From assembly GCA_019136325.1 (NCBI GenBank), contig JAGVUJ010000302.1, positions 1 through 40,769 on the forward strand: 40,769 bases of DNA. The letters run 5' to 3'. Below the pieces are notes generated by a model. That model ran no database searches, was not told the origin of the DNA, and saw nothing but the letters and a program-made list of their open reading frames with translations. The stretch comes from Deltaproteobacteria bacterium. Lineage in GTDB: Bacteria > Desulfobacterota > Syntrophia > Syntrophales > Smithellaceae. The position numbers and the translations under genes are program-made. Within the stretch, counting starts at the first letter, position 1; every line of letters begins with the position of its first letter. Shown here piece after piece: positions 24,644 to 33,369 of the stretch.

Positions 24644-25825
24644 ATGGATAAAGAACCTGTTTCAGGAATCTGTGCCGACGATGTTATGCATTATCAGGAT
24701 CTGGCCCGTCAGTATGCCAAAAAATCGTTGCTTCCGATTTTTCAGGGCGAGTACTCCGACGGGAATTTGTCACTGCTTCCGGAAAAATTGAAGACCGCTT
24801 TTGACATTGGCATTGCCGCCGCGCCTGACGAGTCACTTGCCGGCTGTCAGTATGGCATCTGGGGCGGAGCGCTGGACGAGACGGGGATCATGCCGTCTGT
24901 GCTTCTTTTGTCTGTTGTGGCGGAAACCTGCGGCGGAGTCGCCATGTGTCTGCACGCGCAGGGTGTGGCTTCCAATCTGCTCCTCGGGGCAAAAAGAAAA
25001 CTGTCATTTGTACCGGTCAGAGTCGCTCTTGGCCTTCAAGAAGGGTTTTATCCGCCGTTTATTGGTACGGTCATTTCTCCCGATAAAGACGCTCCCGCAA
25101 AAATCACAACGACCGCCGCACAGCAAAATAACCATTACATCATGAACGGCTCCAAATCTTTTGTTTATTCGATGAATGATGTTGATGCTTACATCGTGTT
25201 TGCTCTTGTTAACAAAACGTGGGGATGCTTTCTCGTGAATGCATATGAAAATGGCGTGGAGATGATGGACGTGGGTGTGCGCACCGGCCTCCGGGCGTGC
25301 CGTGTTGAACATGTAAAATTTAATAATGTGAAAATTCCGCTGGAAGATCGCATCGATGACGGCGATGCGCGGGAAATGGTCATTCGCGCATTGAACCTCA
25401 ACTGGACGGGCATGGCGGCCGTTGCCTCAGGAATTGCCAAAGGCGCTTCTGCCGCAGCGCGCAGATATGCCGCAGAGCGTTACCAGGGGGGAAAACAAAT
25501 CGAGGAACATCCGGCCGTCAAGATGCTTATTGCCGGTGCGGAAGCTTCCGTCGCCTCGGCAGAGGCCGCCCTTTTTGCTCTGCAGGACGGCAATTTGGGC
25601 TCATTGAAACATCTGAAAAAAACAGCCGCTGCGAAATTGTCGGTCATGGAGCTGTGTTCGCGCGCGGTGACCGATTGTCTCCAGACCTTTGGGGGCTACG
25701 GTTACATGGAAGATTACGGCATGGAAAAGCGTCTGCGGGACGTCACCGTCTTAAAATCGGCATCGGGTTCTCCCACGTATTTTAAACAATTCATTTTCGA
25801 CATCGAAAAGGAGGGCGCGCTATGA
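24644..25825 (+). CDS. Acyl-CoA dehydrogenase-like protein lacking the catalytic glutamate
   Basis: 393 residues, normal for the family. Clear family parts are the MNGSKSFVYSM strand (148-158), GLRACRVEHVKFNNVKIP in the middle domain, RYAAERYQGGKQIEEHP in the C-terminal helices, and QTFGGYGYMEDYGMEKRLRD near 345-364. Two key places are altered: the flavin/substrate motif usually xxxTEPxAGSD reads ALGLQEGFYPP, and the block that should be YEGTxQIQR reads SASGSPTYFKQF, so the catalytic Glu is absent. The next gene overlaps it by four bases (ATGA) and has both motifs. The two are likely subunits of a heteromeric dehydrogenase, as in mycobacterial FadE pairs. A G-rich ribosome site precedes the ATG. 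Confidence 0.82.
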   Translation: MDKEPVSGICADDVMHYQDLARQYAKKSLLPIFQGEYSDGNLSLLPEKLKTAFDIGIAAAPDESLAGCQYGIWGGALDETGIMPSVLLLSVVAETCGGVAMCLHAQGVASNLLLGAKRKLSFVPVRVALGLQEGFYPPFIGTVISPDKDAPAKITTTAAQQNNHYIMNGSKSFVYSMNDVDAYIVFALVNKTWGCFLVNAYENGVEMMDVGVRTGLRACRVEHVKFNNVKIPLEDRIDDGDAREMVIRALNLNWTGMAAVASGIAKGASAAARRYAAERYQGGKQIEEHPAVKMLIAGAEASVASAEAALFALQDGNLGSLKHLKKTAAAKLSVMELCSRAVTDCLQTFGGYGYMEDYGMEKRLRDVTVLKSASGSPTYFKQFIFDIEKEGAL

Positions 25826-27159
25826 AACAATCTCTTGAAGAACGCATTGAACAGCTCAAGCTGAAAAATGCAACTGACCAGATGAACATCTTCGGGCGCC
25901 TGCTGGTGGATAACCGTGAAATGAGTCTCTGGGAACATGATACGAAAACCTTATCCTGGGGGGTGCGCCGGTGGCGGCGCAAAGCGCTGAGATTTGCCCG
26001 TGAATATATCCGGCCGCTGGCGCCTCAAGCCGATCTTCATCCTCACGATTACGATCCACAACCGATACTGGCTGCCGCGGCGCGCCATGGATTTCAAACC
26101 CTCCTGCTTATCCCACCCCTGGGTACGGCAAGTATTCGTCCGTATTTCAGGGGAACGGCGTTTCAGGTGGCCGTTGTGGGCGAGGAATTTGCGACTGAAT
26201 GCGGAGGATTGGCCCTGTTGCTTCTGGCGCACAATCTGGGAATTGTTCCGCTTCTGCTTTCCGGAAGCCTGAGAAACATCATCGGACAACTGGTTCCTTT
26301 CTACTTGAAATCCTATATTCTGGGCAGGCCCGCGTGTATGGCTTTTGCCATCACCGAACCGGGCGCCGGGTCTGATGTCGAGGAAACCGAAGGCGGGGCA
26401 AAAGCGAAACTCGTCACCACGGCGAAGTACGATCCGAAGAAAAAAGGTTACATTCTCAACGGACGGAAGTGTTTTATTTCGGATGGAGCCAAAGCGGACA
26501 AGGTGACCGTGTATGCGAAGCTTGAGGACGAAGGCATCGAATCGTGGACATGCTTTCTGGTGGAAAAGGGCATGCCGGGCTTTTCGTTGGGACGAAGTGA
26601 ACGCAAGATGGGGCAGAGGGCGTCGGATGCCTCGGAGCTTATTTTTGACAATGTATTTGTGCCGAAGAAAAATATTGTCGGCAAACTGCGTTCCGGCTGG
26701 GCCAATAATCGCAATGTGCTGAACTATTCGCGCCCCGTTGTCGGTGCGATGGCGCTGGGTCATGGGCGCGGCGCGTTCGAACGGTGCCTGGAATTCTGCC
26801 GGAAAACGAATCTGGGACCCAAACGCCTCATCGAATATCAGGATGTTCAACTGGAACTCGCAGATATGGCGATCAGCCTGTGGGCGGCTCGCTCCATGAT
26901 CTGGCAGAGCTGCAAACAATTCCGGTGTTATCAGTCGGGATCGGCATCCGCCAAGGTATTTGCTTCCGACACGGCATTCAAGGTCTGCAATCAGGCAATG
27001 GAACTGATGGGCGATCACGGTTATCTGCACTCCCACGGTGTGGAGAGGGCGTGGCGCGACTCCCGTCTGACGCAGATATACGAAGGCACGAATCAGATCA
27101 ATCGGCTGGCGCTGTTTGAGCATCACCTGAGCACGGATTTCAATCCGGCGCTGGATTAG
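25822..27159 (+). CDS. Acyl-CoA dehydrogenase, catalytic member of a coupled pair
   Basis: 445 residues, about 60 more than usual owing to an N-terminal extension. Motifs are intact: FAITEPGAGSDV (175-186), YILNGRKCFIS (210-220), MGQRASDASELIFDNVFVP (263-281, key residues only), RLIEYQDVQLELADM, LMGDHGYLHSHGVERAWRD (FAD contact), and the catalytic Glu421 in IYEGTNQINRL. It starts four bases inside the preceding dehydrogenase-like gene, a sign of translational coupling and fixed stoichiometry. The pair is followed by a truncated dehydrogenase fragment and a thiolase. The acyl substrate is not known. Confidence 0.9.
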   Translation: MKQSLEERIEQLKLKNATDQMNIFGRLLVDNREMSLWEHDTKTLSWGVRRWRRKALRFAREYIRPLAPQADLHPHDYDPQPILAAAARHGFQTLLLIPPLGTASIRPYFRGTAFQVAVVGEEFATECGGLALLLLAHNLGIVPLLLSGSLRNIIGQLVPFYLKSYILGRPACMAFAITEPGAGSDVEETEGGAKAKLVTTAKYDPKKKGYILNGRKCFISDGAKADKVTVYAKLEDEGIESWTCFLVEKGMPGFSLGRSERKMGQRASDASELIFDNVFVPKKNIVGKLRSGWANNRNVLNYSRPVVGAMALGHGRGAFERCLEFCRKTNLGPKRLIEYQDVQLELADMAISLWAARSMIWQSCKQFRCYQSGSASAKVFASDTAFKVCNQAMELMGDHGYLHSHGVERAWRDSRLTQIYEGTNQINRLALFEHHLSTDFNPALD

Positions 27160-27170
27160 CGGCATTTCTT

Positions 27171-27290
27171 ATGATGAAAAGTATTTTTATTACGGGGACA
27201 TCAGCCGGCATCGGCAAAGCAACGGCTCTTCTTTTTGCAAAGGAAGGATGGCTTGTCGGCATTGCAGCTGTTGAATATGCCGACTCATGA
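27171..27290 (+). pseudogene. Truncated short-chain dehydrogenase (N-terminus only)
   Basis: The frame encodes MMKSIFITGTSAGIGKA and goes on for about 39 residues before a stop. The TGxxxGIG cofactor motif is that of SDR enzymes, but the other 200 residues are missing. It directly follows the dehydrogenase pair, so an SDR was probably once part of this operon. Another decayed SDR is at 30863-31655, with which it should not overlap in origin beyond the shared family. Confidence 0.65.
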
Positions 27291-27357
27291 TACGTTGAGA
27301 AAAATACTTCGTAAATATCGAGATGAAAAATAGATTTTTATCGGCAGGAGGAATTAG

Positions 27358-28617
27358 ATGAGAGACGTTTACATTATTGGCGTCGGCATGACGCCGTTTG
27401 GAAAACACATGGACAAGAACATGAAAACCCTGGCTGCCGAGGCGGTCAATGCATCCCTGCAGCACGCGGGCCTGACCAGGGAGGCCATTCAAACCGCGGT
27501 GGTCGGCAATGCCTATCAGGGGATTGTAACCGGCCAGGAATCGATTCGCGGGCAGGTTGTGCTCCGGGCGATGGGCATCGGCGATATTCCCGTGACCAAC
27601 GTCGAAAATGCCTGCTGTTCTTCCGCAACGGCGCTCCAGGTGGCCTGGATGGACGTGGCTCTGGGATTGCATGATGTCGGACTCGTTCTGGGCATGGAAA
27701 AAATGTACATGGATGACCGGGAAAAACGGTTGAAGCTGTATTCGTCATCGGCGGATGTCGAGGTCGTGGAAATGTTCGTCAAAGCGATGAAAGAGGATGC
27801 TGAGCGCAGGAGAAAGGAAGCGGAGAAAAACGCGGCGGCGGGTGGTGAGAAAAAAAAGGAGAAGGTTGAAGGAAGCGCGTTCATGGAAATCTACGCCACA
27901 GCGGCACGGATTCACATGGAACGCTACGGCATCACGCAGCGCCAGCTCGCGGTCATCAGCGCCAAAAACCATGCCCACAGCGTGCACAATCCCTACGCGC
28001 AATACCGCACCAGCTTTACGATTGACGAGATTCTGTCCGCGCCCTCGGTTGCTTTTCCGCTGACCCGCCCCATGTGCTCTCCGGTGGGCGACGGCGCGGC
28101 GGCTCTGATCATTTGCTCGAAGGATTATGTCAAGAAAATAGGCGCGATAAAACCGGTAAAAATTCTGGCCACCGTGCTGGGCGGCGGCGTGGACCGGGAC
28201 TTCTTTGCGCCGGATATCGGCGAGCGTCTTTCCAAAGTCGCTTACGAAAAGGCGGGTGTCGGGCCTGAAGATATCGATGTGGCGGAAGTTCATGACGCGA
28301 CCGCGTTCGGCGAGCTCCGCGCGTCCGAAGATATGGGATTCTGCAACCTGGGCGACGGTGGAATTTTTGCCGAACAGGGTCATACAACCATCGGCGGAAA
28401 AATTCCCATCAATCCTTCCGGCGGCCTGGAATCCAAGGGGCACCCGGTCGGGGCGACAGGCGCCGGTCAGATTGCCGAACTGGTTTGGCAGCTGCGCGGC
28501 GAAGCGGGAAAACGCCAGGTGGAAGGAGCTCGCATCGCGCTTGCGGAGAACGGCGGCGGCAACATCGGCGTGGAAGAAGCAGCCATGGTGATTACAATTC
28601 TTCAGTCCGATTTTTAA
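27358..28617 (+). CDS. Thiolase-family acyl-CoA acetyltransferase (SCP-x type)
   Basis: 419 residues. Thiolases cleave or form 3-ketoacyl-CoA. The nucleophile is Cys86 in ENACCSSATAL, followed by a second Cys. His362 is in GLESKGHPVGATG. The classic C-terminal CxG is replaced by ENGGGNIG, as in the SCP2/SCP-x type, where activity may be thiolytic or reduced. A charged insert rich in Lys and Glu (about 142-172) is present. GGAGGA is eight bases before the ATG. It belongs to the operon that begins with the dehydrogenase pair, so it should act on the products of that pair. Confidence 0.88.
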   Translation: MRDVYIIGVGMTPFGKHMDKNMKTLAAEAVNASLQHAGLTREAIQTAVVGNAYQGIVTGQESIRGQVVLRAMGIGDIPVTNVENACCSSATALQVAWMDVALGLHDVGLVLGMEKMYMDDREKRLKLYSSSADVEVVEMFVKAMKEDAERRRKEAEKNAAAGGEKKKEKVEGSAFMEIYATAARIHMERYGITQRQLAVISAKNHAHSVHNPYAQYRTSFTIDEILSAPSVAFPLTRPMCSPVGDGAAALIICSKDYVKKIGAIKPVKILATVLGGGVDRDFFAPDIGERLSKVAYEKAGVGPEDIDVAEVHDATAFGELRASEDMGFCNLGDGGIFAEQGHTTIGGKIPINPSGGLESKGHPVGATGAGQIAELVWQLRGEAGKRQVEGARIALAENGGGNIGVEEAAMVITILQSDF

Positions 28618-28640
28618 TGAGACCCAAATTTTAATGAGAC
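28611..28640 (+). repeat. Short tandem duplication at the thiolase stop codon
   Basis: TTTTAATGAGAC occurs twice in a row (about 28612 and 28629), the first including the thiolase stop codon. It looks like a recent local duplication next to hairpin-repeat locus 2. Confidence 0.55.
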
Positions 28641-28642
28641 TC

Positions 28643-28851
28643 CAATATGACAAGCGAAGCGCGGTCAGATTGTTAAGTCGAATTATCCCACATGCGAAGC
28701 CATGTGGGACTATTGCAGAAACGAATCCCCTAAATACCCTGAAGGGCACCATGGGGGCACTATAGGTGCACTGAAATTTGATGGTCGAATTATCCCCGAG
28801 GCGAAGCCGAGCGGGATAAATGCCGGTATAATACCCCGCCCCTCGGGGCGG
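28643..28851 (+). repeat. Hairpin-repeat locus 2 (one type A, two type B, one GC-rich hairpin)
   Basis: Type A: arms CAATATGAC (28643-28651) and GTCAGATTG (28664-28672), one mismatch, loop AAGCGAAGCGCG. Linker GTCGAATTATCC. Type B: TCCCACATG (28686-28694) and CATGTGGGA (28701-28709), perfect, loop CGAAGC. A second linker GTCGAATTATCC leads to arms TTATCCC/GGGATAA (28790-28796, 28813-28819) with an inner GGC-GAA-GCC. A last hairpin, CCGCCCC/GGGGCGG, lies at 28836-28851. No T-run follows. This 335-base gap has no gene. Confidence 0.65.
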
Positions 28852-28952
28852 AATTAGGGTCCAGTCCCAATAGCAATCGAGATTGCCTTGGGGTTTATAC
28901 CCGTGATTTCCCGGAGAAAAATTTACATAAACACTGATAAAAGGAGATAGAG

Positions 28953-30581
28953 ATGTCCAGTGAATTAAATAAATTTCCTTTGTTTAAATCTTTGTGGCTG
29001 AAAGTAAAGGATCCGGACAAGATCGCTCTGATTTTTGTCAATGACGACGGAAGCGATGAGAAGATTACCTATGCCGGGATTTTTGAAAACACCAACAGAA
29101 TTTCCCGCGCTTTGATCCGGGCCGGAGTGGGCGAGGGTGATACCTTTGTTCTGTTGATGAAAAATCATCCGGAATTTCTCTATGGTCTTGCGGCGGCGCT
29201 TTCCCTGGGGGCGATTGTGGTGCCCATCGATCCCCGCTCCAGGGGGGCAAAGCTTGCTTTCCAAATCAATAACACGAAATCCAAAGGAATCATTGTTTCC
29301 GACGAATTTATCGGCAGTATCCGGGAAATTGCAAACGACATCAAAGGCGTCCCGGTGATCGGTGTCACTTACAAAAAGCATCACCAGATTCCTTTTGATG
29401 TTTCGTATCCGTCGCTGAATGAAATATTGGAACGTGAAAACTGTGCTCTGCCCGACAGGGCTTTACCTATGAAGTTGAGCCGTCCGGTGCAGATTATTCA
29501 TACGTCGGGCACCACCGGTGATCCCAAAGGCGTGATTTTGCGGGGAGGGCGTTTACGCGATTCCGCTATTCTCGGGAAGCTTATTTATAAGTATAATAGT
29601 GACGATATTTTATATAACGGTCTTTCCATGACGCACGGCAATTGTCAGTCCGTAACCCTGTTCCCGGCGCTTTCCAAAGGAATTCCCGCGGTGATTGGTG
29701 AAAAGTTTACCAAAAGCAGAATCTGGGATATCTGCCGTAAGTACGGTTGTACTTCTTTTTCATCGCTTGGCGGCATGATGGCGGGAATTTACAACGAGCC
29801 GCCCAAACCCGGCGATGCCGATAATCCGGTGCGCGTGGTGGTCAGCGCGGGAACACCGGCGTCCATCTGGGAGGATTTCGAAAAACGTTTCCATGTGAAA
29901 ATCCATGAATGGTACGCAGCGGTCGAAGGGGGGCTGGCGCATAACCCGCCGGGCAAAGGTCCCGTTGGCTCCTTCGGCAAACCCAATTTTTTCATGTACC
30001 GGATGAAAATCGTCGATGAGAACGACAAGGAGGTGGGGCCTTTCGTCAAGGGAGAACTCATCAGCAAAATGACGTTTCGTCCGACAAAGGTTGATTACTT
30101 CGGCAAGAAAAAGGAATCCGACGCCAAAACAAAAGGCGGCTGGCTACGCAGCGGCGACATCTGCCACAAGGACGACAAAGGTTTTCTCTACTTCGATTTC
30201 CGCAAGGGAGGCGGATTGCGCCGCCAGGGCGATTTCATTCAGCCCGACTATGTCGAAAAAATAATCGGTGAACATGACAGTATTTCCGAGGTGTGTGTTT
30301 ACGGGATTCCGGCCTCTTCGGGCGCGCCGGGGGAAAGCGATCTGGTGGCCGCGGTGGCGCCGCTTTCCGGTAAAAAAATAGATGTGGATTCATTGATCGG
30401 TCTTTGCCTGAAAAAGCTCGAACGCAATTCTGTTCCGTCGTATTTGCAGATTGTCGATGAAATTCCCAAGACGATTACAGAAAAGGCGCTGGATCGGGTC
30501 CTCAAAGAACAGTTTCACCCTGACGCGCCCAATGTTGTGAATGTTCAAAAACAGATGTCCTCCAAATCATCATGCGCATAA
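28953..30581 (+). CDS. AMP-forming acyl-CoA ligase (CaiC-like)
   Basis: 542 residues. AAAGGAG lies seven to eight bases before the ATG. The ATP loop IIHTSGTTGDPKGVILRGG is at about 185-203. HEWYAAVEGGLAHNPP takes the place of the YGxTE motif, and the key residues WLRSGDICHKDDKGFLY and RRQGDFIQP follow in the hinge region. The C-terminal lysine is in TITEKALDRVL. These features resemble crotonobetaine/carnitine-CoA ligases and related enzymes of small or hydroxylated acids. The last 20 residues are unlike the family and may come from joining to the decayed sequence that follows. Confidence 0.87.
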   Translation: MSSELNKFPLFKSLWLKVKDPDKIALIFVNDDGSDEKITYAGIFENTNRISRALIRAGVGEGDTFVLLMKNHPEFLYGLAAALSLGAIVVPIDPRSRGAKLAFQINNTKSKGIIVSDEFIGSIREIANDIKGVPVIGVTYKKHHQIPFDVSYPSLNEILERENCALPDRALPMKLSRPVQIIHTSGTTGDPKGVILRGGRLRDSAILGKLIYKYNSDDILYNGLSMTHGNCQSVTLFPALSKGIPAVIGEKFTKSRIWDICRKYGCTSFSSLGGMMAGIYNEPPKPGDADNPVRVVVSAGTPASIWEDFEKRFHVKIHEWYAAVEGGLAHNPPGKGPVGSFGKPNFFMYRMKIVDENDKEVGPFVKGELISKMTFRPTKVDYFGKKKESDAKTKGGWLRSGDICHKDDKGFLYFDFRKGGGLRRQGDFIQPDYVEKIIGEHDSISEVCVYGIPASSGAPGESDLVAAVAPLSGKKIDVDSLIGLCLKKLERNSVPSYLQIVDEIPKTITEKALDRVLKEQFHPDAPNVVNVQKQMSSKSSCA

Positions 30582-30583
30582 GT

Positions 30584-30805
30584 ATAGTTCCGACCGCTCA
30601 TTCCCTCGGGCTGGGAAGCTGCTATGTGGGTTTCGTTTCCAATACATTGAACCTCGATCCTGTGACCAAATTGAAATTCAGAAAGAAGCTCGGGATCGAT
30701 TGGCCCTGAGATTCCGTCGCCACGGTGCTGACCCTCGGTTATCCTGCCGTTCCCATGGATAAACCGCTGGATCGGGAATTTCCAAAAATTAAGTGGGTGG
30801 AATAA
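30584..30805 (+). pseudogene. Decayed nitroreductase C-terminal fragment
   Basis: One frame reads SLGLGSCYVGFVSN, then LGIDWP, a TGA stop (30707-30709), then SVATVLTLGYPAVP and REFPKIKWVE before TAA. This is the C-terminal third of nitroreductase-family flavoproteins (LGLGSCW.G, LGYP...P.R). No start and no N-terminal part exist; it begins three bases after the ligase stop. Confidence 0.7.
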
Positions 30806-30862
30806 AGAAAAACTTTACAAAATGAATCATCATAATGAAAATTTTAGGAATGAAATTTAATT

Positions 30863-31655
30863 ATGAAACACGTGGTCGTAACCGGATCGGCGTCAGGGTT
30901 TGGCAGAGCACTGGCACTGGCCAGGCGCGGTAACTGGAAGAAACTCTCGTGATGGTGCGTAAGTCCGGTGGAAACGGTGAAATCTTTGAATGCAATGTTA
31001 CCAGACCGGGAGACGTTCAGAAAATGGCGGATGACGTCTTTTCATCCTGGAGAAGGGTTGAACTGTTGATCAATAATGCCGGAGTGGTTTCCTGCGGATT
31101 TGTCGGAGATATACCGCTCGCGGACTGGAAATGGTGCGCGGATATCAATCTATGGGCATGCTCTACGGCTGCCACAGTTTTATTCCTTTCATGAGAATTC
31201 AGGGAAGCGGTCATATCATTAATATTGCCTCCAGTAGGGGGTTCACGTCCTTTATGGAATTGGGACCTTATAACATGACAAAAGAGGCCGTTATTTCTCT
31301 CTCCGAAACCATGCGTTCGGAACTGGCCGCGAGCAATATCGGCGTAACCGTCTCCTGCCCCATGTTTTTTTAAACCAATCTTTTGAACAACATGCACTAC
31401 CGGGACAAATTCCAGACCCTTTTTGCCCATATGGCTTTTGAACACGGACATATGACCGCCGGGCAGGTTGCAGAACGAACCATCCGGGATTATGAAAAAA
31501 ATAAACTGTACTCTATCTCTCAATTTACGGGGAAACTATACTGACTGCTCAAACGATTCTCGCCGTCCATCTATCACGGCACACTCGCTTTTGCGATGCG
31601 CAAAGGTTACAGTGAAAAACTGGGGCTGTTCCTGGCGCGGATAGGCATGATGTAG
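30863..31655 (+). pseudogene. Frameshifted short-chain dehydrogenase pseudogene
   Basis: Pieces in three frames make an almost complete SDR: MKHVVVTGSASGFGRAL with the cofactor motif (from 30863), CNVTRPGDVQKM and LLINNAGVVSCGFVGD (30949-31150), then GHIINIASSRGF and PYNMTKEAVISLSE with the catalytic Tyr-x3-Lys-like place (31150-31370), and a tail EHGHMTAGQVAERTI to FLARIGMM. Frame changes occur near 30945, 31150 and 31370 (at a T-run), and there is an in-frame TGA near 31543. Residue YNMTK keeps Y and K. The gene is dead unless several sequencing errors are present. Confidence 0.8.
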
Positions 31656-31822
31656 TGTGTCCCGAAAAGATGAGAATGTCCCGGCACTCAACTCGTCAAC
31701 CTTTAAGGATTGCTTCTGTTCGCATAAATGTATATAATAAAAGATAAACGGAAAGGTTCGCATGATTGAAAACTTTTCAGTATCTTAGTTAATGAATTTT
31801 GTGAATTTTCGGAGGTGAAATG

Positions 31823-32107
31823 ATGAGTGATTGGAAAAAACCTTTTTTTATTGTTTTTGTCGCATTGATCGTGGGCGGCTTGGTTCTCCCTCTTTCTGAT
31901 GCGTCCTTTGCGGAGGAAAACAGTTCCGCTCAATGCATAAAATCCTGTGATGATAATCTGCAGGTCTGCCGGAACAGGCATTCTAACCTGAGGCGTTGCA
32001 AAGTTCAATTTCAGAAATGCACGGAATCTTGTCATCAAAACACACAGGACAGCGCTTCTGAAGAAACCCAAAGGATTCCGGCAAATAATAAACTGGAACT
32101 GCGTTAA
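31823..32107 (+). CDS. Small exported six-cysteine protein (mirror-spacing partner)
   Basis: 94 residues from the second of two adjacent ATGs; GGAGG is seven bases before it. Residues 8-26 are hydrophobic and end in a signal-peptidase-like site (SFA-EEN). The mature part has six cysteines with spacing C-x3-C-x6-C-x9-C-x6-C-x3-C, which spans 33 residues, the same as the protein at 8975-9172 with 6-3-9-3-6. Helical hairpin folding with three nested disulfides is likely. The C-terminal 25 residues are polar and probably disordered. No family is recognised. It stands alone between pseudogenes and fabD. Confidence 0.75.
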   Translation: MSDWKKPFFIVFVALIVGGLVLPLSDASFAEENSSAQCIKSCDDNLQVCRNRHSNLRRCKVQFQKCTESCHQNTQDSASEETQRIPANNKLELR

Positions 32108-32373
32108 ATGAATTCCGGGGGTCATTTTCGTTAAACGATCGAGGTAACCTTCTGTTCGCGGTGTGAACTATTTTACACACTGAATCGGTGATTTCCCGGG
32201 TTTACTTTTCAGGACAATTATAAAAAACACAGTGAATACAATTTGATGTAATGCCGGAATTTGTAATACTCCCGCGGCATGAATTGTGCTTGTGTTTAAA
32301 ATACTTTATATTTGTTATTGCGCATGTTTTACTGTACATTAACAAAAAATAAAGAAAGGACATCGCTGTCTAA
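32108..32373. other. Intergenic region before fabD
   Basis: AT-rich, no gene. It contains a short inverted repeat GTGTG/CACAC near 32160-32179. The fabD ribosome site is poor (AAAGGA, 13 bases away). No clear promoter could be assigned. Confidence 0.4.
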
Positions 32374-33324
32374 ATGAAGGATGGTAAAAATATAGCGGTC
32401 GTTTTCCCGGGTCAGGGTTCGCAAAGATCAGGCATGGGGAAGGATTTTTATGAACAGATTCCGGTCTGCCGCCGAACGTTTGAGGAAGCGGCTGATGCTC
32501 TGGGGTGGGATGTTGCCTCCATGTGTTTCGGCGAAGATGACAGGCTTAATCTCACCGAATTTACACAGCCCTGTATTGTGACGACGGAAATATGCATGCT
32601 GCGCGGACTGGCAGAACGTTATGGTTTTGCTCCGGATTATTTCGGAGGTCATTCGCTGGGAGAATTTACCGCGCTGGTTGCAGCGGGTGTAATGCCCCTG
32701 GCGGACACGGTCAAGATCGTTCAGGAACGCGGCCGGTTAATGCAGCAGGCTGTGCCGGTTGGCGTCGGCGGCATGGCAGCCGTCATTTCGGAAAACATCG
32801 ATATGGAAATGCTGACGAATATTATGGATGGATTGAATGCCGGCATTGCCAATATCAATTCCGCCAATCAGGTGGTGATCAGCGGCGAATTGCCGGCCAT
32901 CGACGAAGCGGAAAAACGTCTTACGAAAAATTTCCCGGCGGAAAAATCATTCCGGTTTATTCGTCTGAACGTCAGCGCTCCATTCCATAGCGCCTTGATG
33001 AAAACCATAGAGGGTCGTTTTGCGGAAACGCTGGAAAAATTTGCCGGCCGTTTAAATCCGGCCAATGCATCCCGTGTCACGTCGAATTTCACCGGTGGTT
33101 TTCATGCGGGCGATGCGGGTGAAGTCAGAAGAAATCTTGTCAACCAGATCAGCCATACCGTGAACTGGCGCAAAAATATGCAGAGCCTGGCGGAAAAAGC
33201 TGCAGGTATTTATGAAGTCGGTCCGGGCAGGCCGTTACGTGACTTTTTCAAGTCGATCGGTGTTGCCTGTCAATCCATTACGGGACTGAACGCGGCGGAG
33301 AAAGTTTTCACGGCAACAAATTAA
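32374..33324 (+). CDS. fabD: Malonyl-CoA:ACP transacylase
   Basis: 316 residues. FabD loads malonyl groups from CoA to ACP for fatty acid synthesis. The N-terminus has FPGQGSQRSGMG (11-22), the nucleophile is Ser94 in GHSLGEF, and the catalytic His205 is in SAPFHSALM. QVVISGE is also typical, and YEVGPGRPLRDF ends the fold. The cysteine-free loop VPVGVGGMAAV replaces the usual PxGxGxMAAI with little change. It stands outside the usual fabHDG cluster but 2 kb upstream of a second condensing-enzyme cluster, so it may serve that cluster; this is inference. The gene may be co-transcribed with the carboxyltransferase 45 bases later. Confidence 0.9.
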   Translation: MKDGKNIAVVFPGQGSQRSGMGKDFYEQIPVCRRTFEEAADALGWDVASMCFGEDDRLNLTEFTQPCIVTTEICMLRGLAERYGFAPDYFGGHSLGEFTALVAAGVMPLADTVKIVQERGRLMQQAVPVGVGGMAAVISENIDMEMLTNIMDGLNAGIANINSANQVVISGELPAIDEAEKRLTKNFPAEKSFRFIRLNVSAPFHSALMKTIEGRFAETLEKFAGRLNPANASRVTSNFTGGFHAGDAGEVRRNLVNQISHTVNWRKNMQSLAEKAAGIYEVGPGRPLRDFFKSIGVACQSITGLNAAEKVFTATN

Positions 33325-33369
33325 TAAACCGAAGATGAAGCGATTTATGATCGCAAAGGAGCACATATC

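Noticed and set aside
25951..27165. 404-codon minus-strand frame opposite the second dehydrogenase
   Set aside because: The opposite strand encodes a complete acyl-CoA dehydrogenase with catalytic residues; this frame is a by-product of codon bias.
28643..28851. Hairpin loci as ordinary intrinsic terminators
   Set aside because: None has a T-run after the stem, the loops are conserved, and a true terminator is already present right before locus 3.
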